Positions 12,201 through 24,399 of a stretch of 64,000 nucleotides of DNA are shown here, one piece after another. Under the pieces are notes generated by a model. It saw nothing but the letters and a program-made list of their open reading frames with translations. It was not told the origin of the DNA and made no database searches. Position 1 is the first letter of the stretch, and every line of letters begins with the position of its first letter. The position numbers and the translations under genes are program-made. Source of the DNA: Zhengitettix transpicula (taxonomy: Eukaryota > Arthropoda > Insecta > Orthoptera > Tetrigidae); NCBI GenBank assembly GCA_037074705.1, contig JAYJMR010000012.1:620001-684000 (forward strand), read 5' to 3'.

Positions 12201-14483
12201 GTTTTGCTTGTTTTTTCCAAATTGTGTGTCTTTTCAAGGGAGTTGTGGGTCTTTTCCTATGGTTGGCTTTAAGCTAAAGACGCTGACGTCATCCACAGGT
12301 CGCTAGTTTCAGGCGTTAAGGATCTACAGACGTTTTTCTTTTTCTTTTTTATAACTTTTTCTCGTTTTCTCCTAATTGTGTGTCTTTGAAAGGGAGTTGT
12401 GGGTCTCTTCCAATAGATGGCTTCACGCTGAAGACGCTGTCGTCATCATCAGGATGCTAGTAACAGTCGATTAAGATCTGCAAACTCTTTTCTTTTGTTT
12501 TTTATCACTTTTTGCTCGTTTTCTCCTAAATGTGTATCTTATCAAGGGAGTTGTTTGTCTTTTCCTATATGAGGCTTCACGCTGAAGAAGCTGAAGTCAT
12601 CCGCAGGTCGCTAGTAATAGTCGTTTAGGAGCTGTCGACGCTCTTCGTCATTTTTTATCTCGTTTTGCTCGTTTACTCGTAAATATGTCGCTTTAGAATG
12701 GAGTTGTGTGTCTCTACCTATGTAAGGCTTCACGCTGAAGATGCTGATGTCATCTGCTGGTCGCTAGTAACAGTCGTTTAAGAGCTGCAGACGCTCTTCG
12801 TCATTTTTTTATCTCTTTTTGTTCGTTTACTCCTAAATGTGTGTCTTTACATTGGAGTTGTGTGTCTCTACCTATGGCAGGCTTCACTTTGAAGACGCTG
12901 ACGTCATCCGTAGGTCGCTAGTAACAGTCGTTAAGGAAATCCAGACGTTTTTCTTTTTCTTATCACTTTTTGCTCGTTTTATTAAACATTGTATGTTTTT
13001 AAATGGGAGTTGTGGGTCTCTTCCAATGGAAGGCTTCACGCTAAAGACGCTGACGTCAACCACAGGTCGCTAGTAACAGTCGTTTAGGATCTGAAGGAGC
13101 TACTCTTTTGTTCTTTCTCACTTTTTGCTTGTTTTCTCCTAAATGTGTGTCTTATAAAGAACGTTCTTGGTGTCTTCATATAATAAGCTTCACGCTAAAG
13201 ACGCTGACGTTATCCGCAGGTCGCTAGTGACAGTCGTTAAGGAAATACAGACGTTTTTTTTATCACTTTTTGCTCGTTTCATTAAACATTGTATGTCTTT
13301 TAAAGGGAGTTGTGGTCTCTTCCAATGGAAGGCTTCACGCTAAAGACGCTGACGTCATTCGCAGGTCGCTAGTAACAGTCGTTTAGAAAATAAAAGAGTT
13401 TTTATTTTGTTTTTTTATCACTTTTTGCTCGTTTACTCCTAAATGTGTGTCTTTTTAAGGCAGTTGTGGGTCTCTTCCTATGACTGGATACACGCTGAAG
13501 ACCCTAAAGTCATCCACAAGTCGCTAGTATTAGTTGTAAAGAAGCTGCAGGCCCTTTTCTTTTGTTTTTTATCACTTTTTGCTCGTTTTCTCCTAAATGT
13601 GTGTCTTTAAAAGTGAGTTGTGGGTCTTTTCCTATGAAAGGCTACACGCAGAAGACGCTGACGTCATCCGCAGGTCGCTAGTAACAGTCGTTAAGGAAAT
13701 ACAGACGTTTTTTTATCACTTTTTGTTCGTTTCATTAAACATTGTATGTCTTTTAAAGGGAGTTGTGGTCTCTTCCAATGGAAGGCTTCACGCTAAAGAC
13801 GCTGACGTCATCCACAGGTCGCTAGTAACAGTCGTTTAGGAGCTGAAGGCGCTATTCTTTTGTTCTTTCTCACTTTTTGCTTGTTTTCTCCTAAATGTGT
13901 GTCTTATAAAGGGAGTTCTTCGTGTCTTCCTATTAAAAGCTTCACGCTAAAGACGCTGACGTTATCCGCAGGTCGCTAGTAACAGTCGTTTAGGAGTTAC
14001 AGGCGTTTATCTTCCGTATTTTATCTCTTTTTGACCGTTTTCTACTAAATGTGTCTTTTCAGGGGAGTTGTGGTTCTGTTCCTATGGAAGGCATCACGCT
14101 GAAGACGCTGACGTGTCCGCGCACTCAGTGTCCCCGCACACAGTGTCTCCGCACACAGTGTCCCCGCACTCCGTGTCTCCGCACTCCGTGTCCCCGCACT
14201 CCGTATCCCCGCACACAGTGTCCCCGCACACAGTGTCTCTGCACACAGTGTCCCCGCACACAGTGTCCCCGCACACAGTGTCCCCGCACACAGTGTCCCC
14301 GCACACAGTGTCCCCGCTCTCCGTGTTCCCGCACTCCGTGTCTCCGCACACAGTGTCCCCGCACACAGTGTCCCCGCACACAGTGTCCCCGCACACAGTG
14401 TCCCCGCACACAGTGTCCCCGCATTCCGTGTCCCCGCACTCCGTGTCCCCGCTCACAGTGTCCCTGCACACATTGTCCCCGCA
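5480..14483. repeat. Copy 1 of the 9-kb tandem duplication (15-bp array plus 152-bp block 1)
   Basis: This segment matches 14484-23907. Both contain the right part of a 15-bp array, the whole 152-bp block and the first ~370 bp of the next 15-bp array. The offset is 9004 bp at the left, 9229 near 7952, 9169 near 9222 and 9424 from about 11023 onward, so every length change is a multiple of 15. The limits given are midpoints of a 20-bp uncertainty (left 5470-5489, right 14474-14493). Confidence 0.88.
11749..14114. repeat. 152-bp satellite, block 1 (16 units)
   Basis: Anchoring on the GGCTTCACGCTGAAGACG motif gives 16 units at 11811, 11966, 12115, 12267, 12421, 12575, 12728, 12882, 13034, 13188, 13333, 13488, 13642, 13786, 13940 and 14092. 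Spacing is 144-155 bp, mean 152. Each unit carries, in order, CTCCTAAATGTGTGTCTTT, GGAGTTGTGGGTCT, the anchor, GACGTCATCCGCAGGTCGC, TAGTAACAGTCGTTTAGGA, a T-rich stretch and TTTTTGCTCGTTT. Units are well diverged from each other. The best frames are 78 and 80 codons (12837-13073, 13597-13839), run through unit boundaries and start at non-initiator or repeat-borne codons, so I treat them as chance. The block begins and ends inside a unit, where 15-bp arrays abut. I do not recognise the family. Confidence 0.95.
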
Positions 14484-17400
14484 CACAGTGTCCCTGCACA
14501 CAGTGTCCCCGCACACAGTGTCTCTGCACACAGTGTCCCCGCATTCCGTGTCCCCGCACACAGTGTCCCTGCATACAGTGTCCCTGCACACAGTGTCCCT
14601 GAACACAGTATCCCTGCACACAGTGTCCCCGCACACAGTGTCCCTGCACACAGTGTCCCCGCACTGAGTGTCCCTGCACACAGTGTCCCCGCAAACAGTG
14701 TCTCCGCACACAGTGTCCCCGCACTCCGTGTCCCCGCACACAGTGTCCCCGCACACAGTGTCTCCGCACACAGTGTCCCCGCACACAGTGTCCCCGCATT
14801 CCGCGTCCCCGCACACAGTGTCCCCGCACACAGTGTCTCCGCACACAGTGTCCCTGCACACAGTGTACCCGCACACAGTGTCAATGCACACAGTGTCCCT
14901 GCACACAGTGTCCCTGCACACAGTGTCCCCGCACACAGTGTCCCTGCACACAGTGTCCCTGCACACAGTGTCCTTGCACACAGTGTCCCTGCACACAGTG
15001 TCCCCGCACACAGTGTCCCTGCACACAGTGTCCCCGCACTCCGTGTCCCCGCACACAGTGTCCCCGCACACAGTGTCTCCGCACACAGTGTCCCCGCACA
15101 CAGTGTCCCCGCATTCCGTGTCCCCGCACACAGTGTCCCCGCACACAGTGTCTCCGCACACAGTGTCCCTGCACACAGTGTACCCGCACACAGTGTCAAT
15201 GCACACAGTGTCCCTGCACACAGTGTCCCTGCACACAGTGTCCCCGCACACAGTGTCCCTGCACACAGTGTCCCTGCACACAGTGTCCCCGCACACAGTG
15301 TCCCCGCACACAGTGTCCCTGCACACAGTGTCCCCGCACTCCGTGTCCCCGCACTCCGTGTCCCTGCACAAAGTGTCCCCGCATTCCGTGTCCCCGCACA
15401 CAGTGTCCCCGCACACAGTGTCTCCGCACACAGTGTCCCTGCACACAATGTCCCCGCACACAGTGTCCCTGCACACAGTGTCCCCGCACACAGTGTCTCT
15501 GCACACAGTGTCCCCGCATTCCGTGTCCCCGCACACAGTGTCCCTGCATACAGTGTCCCTGCACACAGTGTCCCTGAACACAGTATCCCTGCACACAGTG
15601 TCCCCGCACACAGTGTCCCTGCACACAGTGTCCCCGCACTGAGTGTCCCTGCACACAGTGTCCCCGCAAACAGTGTCTCCGCACACAGTGTCCCCGCACT
15701 CCGTGTCCCCGCACACAGTGTCCCCGCACACAGTGTCTCCGCACACAGTGTCCCCGCACACAGTGTCCCCGCATTCCGCGTCCCCGCACACAGTGTCCCC
15801 GCACACAGTGTCTCCGCACACAGTGTCCCTGCACACAGTGTACCCGCACACAGTGTCAATGCACACAGTGTCCCTGCACACCACAGTGTCCCTGCACACA
15901 GTGTCCCCGCACACAGTGTCCCTGCACACAGTGTCCCTGCACACAGTGTCCTTGCACACAGTGTCCCTGCACACAGTGTCCCCGCACACAGTGTCCCTGC
16001 ACACAGTGTCCCCGCACTCCGTGTCCCCGCACACAGTGTCCCCGCACACAGTGTCTCCGCACACAGTGTCCCCGCACACAGTGTCCCCGCATTCCGTGTC
16101 CCCGCACACAGTGTCCCCGCACACAGTGTCTCCGCACACAGTGTCCCTGCACACAGTGTACCCGCACACAGTGTCAATGCACACAGTGTCCCTGCACACA
16201 GTGTCCCTGCACACAGTGTCCCCGCACACAGTGTCCCTGCACACAGTGTCCCTGCACACAGTGTCCCCGCACACAGTGTCCCCGCACACAGTGTCCCTGC
16301 ACACAGTGTCCCCGCACTCCGTGTCCCCGCACTCCGTGTCCCTGCACAAAGTGTCCCCGCATTCCGTGTCCCCGCAAACAGTGTCCCTGCACACAGTGTC
16401 CCTGCACACAGTGTCCCTGCACACAAGGTCCCCGCACTCCGTGTCCCCGCACTCCGTGTCCCCGCACACAGTGTCCCTGCACACAGTGTCCCTGCACACA
16501 GTGTCCCTGCACACAGTGTCCCTGCACTCAGTGTCTCCGCACACAGTGTCCCTGCACACAGTGTCCCCGCACACAGTGTCCCTGCACACAGTGTCCCTGC
16601 ACACAGTGTCCCCGCAAACAGTGTCCCCGCACACAGTGTCCCTGCACACAGTGTCCCCGCACACAGTGTCCCTGCACACAGTGTCCCTGCACACAGTGTC
16701 CCTGCACACAGTGTCCCTGCACACAGTGTCCCTGCACACAGTGTCTCCGCACACAGTGTCCCCGCACACAGTGTCCCTGCACACAGTGTCCCCGCACACA
16801 GTGTCCCTGCACACAGTGTCCCCGCACACAGTGTCCCTGCACACAGTGTCCCTGCACACAGTGTCCCTGCACACAGTGTCCCCGCACACAGTGTCCCCGC
16901 ACACAGTGTCCCTGCACACAGTGTCCCCGCACACAGTGTCCCTGCACACAGTCTCCCTGCACACAGTGTCCATGCACACAGTGTCCCTGCACACAGTGTC
17001 CCTGCACACAGTGTCCCCGCAAACAGTGTCCCCGCACACAGTGTCCCTGCACACAGTGTCCCCGCACACAGTGTCTCCGCACACAGTGTCCCCGCACTCC
17101 GTGTCCCCGCACACAGTGTCCCCGCATTCCGTGTCCCCGCACACAGTGTCCCCGCACACAGTGACCCTGCACACAGTGTAAACGCACTCCGTGTACCTGC
17201 ACACAGTGTCCCTGCACACAGTGTCCCGGCACACAGTGTCCCTGCACACAGTGTCCCCGCATTCCGTGTCCCCGCACACAGTGTCCCTGCACACAGTGTC
17301 CCCGCACACAGTGTCCCCGCACACAGTGTCCTTGCACACAGTGTCCCTGCACACAGCGCCCCCGCACTCCGTGTCCCCGCACACAGTGTCCCCGCACACA

Positions 17401-20400
17401 GTGTCCCCGCACACAGTGTCCCCGCACTCCGTGTCCCCGCACTCCGTGTCCCCGCACACAGTGTCCCTGCACACAGTGTCCCTGCACACAGGGTCCCCGC
17501 ACACAGTGTCCCCGCATTCCGTGTCCCCGCACACAGTGTCCCTGCACACAGTGTCCCCGCACACAGTGTCTCTGCACACAGTGTCCCTGCACACAGTGTC
17601 CCTGCACACAGTGTCTCCGCACACAGTGTCCCCGCACACAGTGTCCCTGCACACAGTGTCCCCGCACACAGTGTCCCTCCACACAGTGTCCCCGCACACA
17701 GTGTCCCTGCACACAGTGTCACTGCACACAGTGTCCCCGCACACAGTGTCCCCGCACACAGTGTCCCCGCACACAGTCTGCCTGCACACAGTGTCCCTGC
17801 ACACAGTGTCCCCGCACTCCGTGTCCCTGCACACAGTGTCCCTGCACACAGTGTCCCCGCACTCCGTGTCCCCGCACTCCGTGTCTCCGCACTCCGTGTC
17901 CCCGCACTCAGTGTCCCTGCACACAGTGTCCCTGCACACAGTGTCCCCGCACACAGTGTCCCTGCACACACTGTCCCTGCACACAGTGTCCCCGCACACA
18001 GTGTCCCTGCACACAATGTCCCTGCACACAGTGTCCCTGTACACAGTGTCCCTGCACACAGTGTCCCTGCACACAGTGTCCCCGCACTCCGTGTCCCCGC
18101 ACTCCGTGTCCCTGCACACAGTGTCCCCGCATTCCGTGTCCCCGCACACAGTGTCCCCGCACACAGTGTCTCCGCACACAGTGTCCCTGCACACAGTGTC
18201 CCCGCACACAGTGTCCCTGCACACAGTGTCCCCGCACACAGTGTCTCTGAACACAGTGTCCCCGCATTCCGTGTCCCCGCACACAGTGTCCCTGCATACA
18301 GTGTCCCAGCACACAGTGTCCCTGCACACAGTATCCCTGCACACAGTGTCCCCGCACACAGTGTCCCTGCACACAGTGTCCCCGCACTGAGTGTCCCTGC
18401 ACACAGTGTCCCTGCACACAGTGTCCCCGCAAACAGTGTCTCCGCACACAGTGTCCCCGCACTCCGTGTCCCCGCACACAGTGTCCCCGCACACAGTGTC
18501 TCCGCACACAGTGTCCCCGCACACAGTGTCCCCGCATTCCGTGTCCCCGCACACAGTGTCCCCGCACACAGTGTCTCCGCACACAGTGTCCCTGCACACA
18601 GTGTACCCGCACACAGTGTCAATGCACACAGTGTCCCTGCACACAGTGTCCCTGCACACAGTGTCCCTGCACACAGTGTCCCTGCACACAGTGTCCCTGC
18701 ACACAGTGTCCCCGCACACAGTGTCCCTGCACACAGTGTCCCTGCACACAGTGTCCCTGCACACAGTGTCCCCGCACACAGTGTCCCCGCACACAGTGTA
18801 TCTGCACACAGTGTACCCGCACACAGTGTCAATGCACACAGTGTCCCTGCACACAGTGTCCCGGCACACAGTGTCCCCGCACACAGTGTCTCTGCACACA
18901 GTGTCCCTGCACACAGTGTCCCCGCACACAGTGTCCCTGCACACAGTGTCCCTGCACACAGTGTCCCTGCACACAGTGTCCCCGCACACAGTGTCCCTGC
19001 ACACAGTGTCCCTGCACACATTGTCCCCGCACACAGTGTCCCTGCACACAGTGTCCATGCACACAGTGTCCCCGCACACAGTGTCCCTGCACACAGTGTC
19101 CCTGCACACAGTGTCCCTGCACACAGTGTCCCTGCACACAGTGTCCCTGCACACAGTGTCCCAGCACACAGTGTCCCCGCACTCCGTGTCCCCGCACTCC
19201 GTGTCCCTGCACACAGTGTCCCCGCATTCCGTGTCCCCGCACACAGTGTCCCCGCACACAGTGTCTCCGCACACAGTGTCCCTGCACACAGTGTCCCCGC
19301 ACACAGTGTCCCTGCACACAGTGTCCCCGCACACAGTGTCCCTTCACACAGTGTCCCCGCATTCCGTGTCCCCGCACACAGTGTCCCTGCACACAGTGTC
19401 CGTGCACACAGTGTCCCTGCACACAGTATCCCTGCACACAGTGTCCCCGCACACAGTGTCCCTGCACACAGTGTCCCCGCACACAGTTTTCCTGCACACA
19501 GTGTCCCTGCACACAGTGTCCCCGCAAACAGTGTCCCCGCACACAGTGTCCCTGCACACAGTGTCCCCGCACACAGTGTCCCTGCACACAGTGTCCCTGC
19601 ACACAGTGTCCCTGCACACAGTGTCTCCGCTTACAGTGTCCCCGCACACAGTGTGCCTGCACACAGTGTCCCCGCACACAGTGTCCCCGCACACAGTGTC
19701 CCCGCACTGCGTGTCCCTACACACAGTGTCCCCGCATTCCGTGTCCCCGCACTCCGTGTCCCCGCACTCCGTGTCCCTGCATACAGTGTCCCCGCATTCC
19801 GTGTCCCCGCACACAGTGTCCCCGCACACAGTGTCTCCGCACACAGTGTCCCTGCACACAGTGTCCCCGCACACAGTGTCCCTGCACACAGTGTCCCCGC
19901 ACACAGTGTCCCTGCACACAGTGTCCCCGCACACAGTTTTCCTGCACACAGTGTCCCTGCACACAGTGTCCCCGCAAACAGTGTCCCCGCACACAGTGTC
20001 CCTGCACACAGTGTCCCCGCACACAGTGTCCCTGCACACAGTGTCCCTGCACACAGTGTCCCTGCACACAGTGTCCCTGCACACAGTGTCCCTGCACACT
20101 GTGTCCCTGCACACAGTGTCTCCGCACACAGTGTCCCCGCACACAGTGTCCCTGCACACAGTGTCCCCGCACACAGTGTCCCCGCACACAGTGTCCCCGC
20201 ACTGCGTGTCCCTACACACAGTGTCCCCGCATTCCGTGTCCCTGCACACAGTGTCCCCGAACACAGTGTCCCTGCACACAGTGTCCCCGCACACAGTGTC
20301 CCCGCACACAGTGTCCCCGCACACAGTCTCCCTGCACACAGTGTCCCTGCACACAGTGTCCCCGCACTCCGTGTCCCTGCACACAGTGTCCCCGCACACA

Positions 20401-21172
20401 GTGTCGCCGCACACAGTGTCCCTGCACACAGTGTCCCCGCACAACAGTGTCTCCGCACACAGTGTCCCCGCACACAGTGTCCCTGCTTACAGTGTCCCCG
20501 CATTCCGTGTCCCCGCACACAGTGTCCCCGCACACAGTGTCTCCACACACAGTGTCCCCGCACACAGTGTCCCTGCTTACAGTGTCCCCGCATTCCGTGT
20601 CCCCGCACACAGTGTCCCCGCACACAGTGTCTCCGCACACAGTGTCCCTGCACACAGTGACCCCGCACACAGTGTCCCCGCACACAGTGTCCCTGCACAC
20701 AGTGTCCCCGCACACAGTGTCCCTGCACACAGTGTCCCCGCACACAGTGTCCCTGCACACAGTGTCCCCGCATTCCGTGTCCCCGCACACAGTGTCTCCG
20801 CACACAGTGTCTCCGCACACAGTGTCCCTGCACACGGTGTCCCCGCACACAGTGTTCCTGCACACAGTGTCCTGCACACAGTGTCCCCGCACACAGTGTC
20901 CCTGCACTCCGTGTCCCCGCACACAGTGTCCCCGCACTCCGTGTCCCCGCACTCCGTGTCCCCGCACACAGTGTCCCTGCACACAGTGTCCCTGCACACA
21001 GTGTCCCCGCACACAGTGTCCCTGCACACAGTGTCCCTGCACACAGTGTCTCCGCACTCCGTGTCCCTGCACACAGTGTCCCCGCACACAGTGTCCCCGC
21101 ACACAGTGTCCCCGCATTCCGTGTCCCCGCACACAGTGTCCCTGCACACAGTGTCCCCGCACACAGTGTCCC
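14115..21172. repeat. 15-bp GC-rich minisatellite, array 2 (both ends visible)
   Basis: About 470 units of the same 15-bp repeat as array 1. The left ~370 bp match the left end of array 3 (offset 9424). From 14494 rightward the sequence matches array 1 from 5490. The right end is identical in form to the right end of array 1. Three off-length units (near 15880, 20442 and 20870) are copies of those at 6877, 11019 and 11447. Compared with array 1, about 225 bp (15 units) are gained near 16611-16835, 60 bp are lost between 17181 and 18391, and a net 255 bp are gained between 18391 and 20447. Only a few single-base differences are seen elsewhere. No gene is supported. Confidence 0.98.
14474..14493. 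other. Recombination junction between two 15-bp arrays
   Basis: Left of this interval the sequence follows the start of array 3 (offset 9424): 14473 is T, as at the array-3 counterpart, while the array-1 counterpart at 5469 is A. Right of it the sequence follows array 1 (offset 9004): 14494 is T in CCCTGC as at 5490, while array 3 has CCCCGC. The 20 bp between are the same in both parents, so the crossover lies inside them. The 15-bp phase is kept exactly across the join. Confidence 0.85.
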
Positions 21173-23907
21173 TGCTCGTTTATTTGTAAATATGTGGCTT
21201 TACAATGGAGTTGTGTGTCTCTACCTATGTACGGCTTCACGCTGAAGATGCTGACTTCATCTGCTGGTCGCTGGTAACAGTCGTTTAGGAGCTGCAGACG
21301 CTCTTCGTCATTTTTTTTATCTTTTTTTGCTCGATAACTCCTAAATGTGTGTCTTTACAATGGAGTTTTGTGTCTTTACCTTTGAAAGGCTTCACGCTGA
21401 AGACGCTGCCGTCATTCGCAGGTCGCTAGTAACAGTCGTTTAGGAGCTACAGACGTTTTTCTTTTTTATAACTTTTTGCTCGTTTTCTCCTAATTGTTTG
21501 TCTGTTCAAGGGAGTTGTGGGTCTCTTTCAATGGAAGGCATCACGCTGAAGACGCTGACGTCATAATCAAGTCGCTATAATGTCGTTTACGAACTGCAGG
21601 CGCTTTTCTTTTGTTTTTTATCACGTTTTGCTTGTTTTTTCCAAATTGTGTGTCTTTTCAAGGGAGTTGTGGGTCTTTTCCTATGGTTGGCTTTAAGCTA
21701 AAGACGCTGACGTCATCCACAGGTCGCTAGTTTCAGGCGTTAAGGATCTACAGACGTTTTTCTTTTTCTTTTTTATAACTTTTTCTCGTTTTCTCCTAAT
21801 TGTGTGTCTTTGAAAGGGAGTTGTGGGTCTCTTCCAATAGATGGCTTCACGCTGAAGACGCTGTCGTCATCATCAGGATGCTAGTAACAGTCGATTAAGA
21901 TCTGCAAACTCTTTTCTTTTGTTTTTTATCACTTTTTGCTCGTTTTCTCCTAAATGTGTATCTTATCAAGGGAGTTGTTTGTCTTTTCCTATATGAGGCT
22001 TCACGCTGAAGAAGCTGAAGTCATCCGCAGGTCGCTAGTAATAGTCGTTTAGGAGCTGTCGACGCTCTTCGTCATTTTTTATCTCGTTTTGCTCGTTTAC
22101 TCGTAAATATGTCGCTTTAGAATGGAGTTGTGTGTCTCTACCTATGTAAGGCTTCACGCTGAAGATGCTGATGTCATCTGCTGGTCGCTAGTAACAGTCG
22201 TTTAAGAGCTGCAGACGCTCTTCGTCATTTTTTTATCTCTTTTTGTTCGTTTACTCCTAAATGTGTGTCTTTACATTGGAGTTGTGTGTCTCTACCTATG
22301 GCAGGCTTCACTTTGAAGACGCTGACGTCATCCGTAGGTCGCTAGTAACAGTCGTTAAGGAAATCCAGACGTTTTTCTTTTTCTTATCACTTTTTGCTCG
22401 TTTTATTAAACATTGTATGTTTTTAAATGGGAGTTGTGGGTCTCTTCCAATGGAAGGCTTCACGCTAAAGACGCTGACGTCAACCACAGGTCGCTAGTAA
22501 CAGTCGTTTAGGATCTGAAGGAGCTACTCTTTTGTTCTTTCTCACTTTTTGCTTGTTTTCTCCTAAATGTGTGTCTTATAAAGAACGTTCTTGGTGTCTT
22601 CATATAATAAGCTTCACGCTAAAGACGCTGACGTTATCCGCAGGTCGCTAGTGACAGTCGTTAAGGAAATACAGACGTTTTTTTTATCACTTTTTGCTCG
22701 TTTCATTAAACATTGTATGTCTTTTAAAGGGAGTTGTGGTCTCTTCCAATGGAAGGCTTCACGCTAAAGACGCTGACGTCATTCGCAGGTCGCTAGTAAC
22801 AGTCGTTTAGAAAATAAAAGAGTTTTTATTTTGTTTTTTTATCACTTTTTGCTCGTTTACTCCTAAATGTGTGTCTTTTTAAGGCAGTTGTGGGTCTCTT
22901 CCTATGACTGGATACACGCTGAAGACCCTAAAGTCATCCACAAGTCGCTAGTATTAGTTGTAAAGAAGCTGCAGGCCCTTTTCTTTTGTTTTTTATCACT
23001 TTTTGCTCGTTTTCTCCTAAATGTGTGTCTTTAAAAGTGAGTTGTGGGTCTTTTCCTATGAAAGGCTACACGCAGAAGACGCTGACGTCATCCGCAGGTC
23101 GCTAGTAACAGTCGTTAAGGAAATACAGACGTTTTTTTATCACTTTTTGTTCGTTTCATTAAACATTGTATGTCTTTTAAAGGGAGTTGTGGTCTCTTCC
23201 AATGGAAGGCTTCACGCTAAAGACGCTGACGTCATCCACAGGTCGCTAGTAACAGTCGTTTAGGAGCTGAAGGCGCTATTCTTTTGTTCTTTCTCACTTT
23301 TTGCTTGTTTTCTCCTAAATGTGTGTCTTATAAAGGGAGTTCTTCGTGTCTTCCTATTAAAAGCTTCACGCTAAAGACGCTGACGTTATCCGCAGGTCGC
23401 TAGTAACAGTCGTTTAGGAGTTACAGGCGTTTATCTTCCGTATTTTATCTCTTTTTGACCGTTTTCTACTAAATGTGTCTTTTCAGGGGAGTTGTGGTTC
23501 TGTTCCTATGGAAGGCATCACGCTGAAGACGCTGACGTGTCCGCGCACTCAGTGTCCCCGCACACAGTGTCTCCGCACACAGTGTCCCCGCACTCCGTGT
23601 CTCCGCACTCCGTGTCCCCGCACTCCGTATCCCCGCACACAGTGTCCCCGCACACAGTGTCTCTGCACACAGTGTCCCCGCACACAGTGTCCCCGCAAAC
23701 AGTGTCCCCGCACACAGTGTCCCCGCACACAGTGTCCCCGCTCTCCGTGTTCCCGCACTCCGTGTCTCCGCACACAGTGTCCCCGCACACAGTGTCCCCG
23801 CACACAGTGTCCCCGCACACAGTGTCCCCGCACACAGTGTCCCCGCATTCCGTGTCCCCGCACTCCGTGTCCCCGCTCACAGTGTCCCTGCACACATTGT
23901 CCCCGCA
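14484..23907. repeat. Copy 2 of the 9-kb tandem duplication (array 2 plus 152-bp block 2)
   Basis: Direct repeat of 5480-14483, 420 bp longer because of a net gain of 28 whole 15-bp units. The 152-bp part appears identical to its partner, and the array part carries few substitutions (for example CTCAAACAG at 6661 against CGCAAACAG at 15665). This points to a young duplication. The order, copy 1 directly followed by copy 2 in the same orientation, fits unequal exchange. Confidence 0.88.
21173..23538. repeat. 152-bp satellite, block 2 (16 units)
   Basis: Same length as block 1 (2366 bp) and the same sequence at every position I compared, at a constant offset of 9424 bp. It includes the 78- and 80-codon chance frames at 22261-22497 and 23021-23263. 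The 16 anchors therefore lie at 21235 to 23516. No indel separates the two blocks, unlike the 15-bp arrays on either side, so the 15-bp arrays change copy number much faster than this family. Confidence 0.95.
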
Positions 23908-23986
23908 CACAGTGTCCCCGCACACAGTGTCCCCGCACACAGTGTCACCGCACACAGTGTCCCGGCACACAGTGTCCCCGCACACA
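23537..23986. repeat. First ~450 bp of array 3, copied again at its right end
   Basis: This stretch begins with GTGTCCGCGCACTCAG and contains CACTCCGTATCC and CTCTCCGTGTTCC. The same units in the same order lie at 26701-27150, offset 3164 bp (211 units minus one base, as the two phase changes near 24246 and 24285 predict). The partner is cut off by the AT-rich satellite. Confidence 0.82.
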
Positions 23987-24399
23987 GTGTACCCGCTCTC
24001 CGTGTCCCCGCACTCCGTGTCTCCGCACACAGTGTCCCCGCACACAGTGTCCCCGCACTCAGTGTACCCGCACACAGTGTCCCCCCACTCCGTGTCCCCG
24101 CACACAGTGTCCCCGCATACAGTGTCCCCGCACACATTGTCCCCGCACACAGTGTCCCCGCACGCAGTGTCCCCGCACTCCGTGTCCCTGCACACAGTGT
24201 CCCCGCACACAGTGTCCCCGCATTCCGTGTCCCCGCACACAGTGTCCGCACTCCGTGTCCCCCCACGCCGTGTCCCCGCACAAAGGTGTCCCCGCACACA
24301 GTGTCCCCGCTTACAGTGTCCCTGCACACAGTGTCCCTGCACACAGTGTCCCCGCTCACAGTGTCCCCGCACACAGTGTCCCCGCACACAGTGTCCCCG

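Noticed and set aside
12837..13839. Frames of 78 and 80 codons in the 152-bp block (and their copies at 22261-23263)
   Set aside because: They run across satellite unit boundaries, exist only where two units happen to lack stops, and show no domain or conserved start.
11749..14114. tRNA-derived SINE origin of the 152-bp unit
   Set aside because: I could not find a convincing A box and B box pair; AGGTCGCTAGTAAC only loosely resembles a B box.
14115..21172. Treating arrays 1 and 2 as independent expansions
   Set aside because: They share the order of rare variant units and the same off-length units at constant offsets, so array 2 is largely a copy of array 1.
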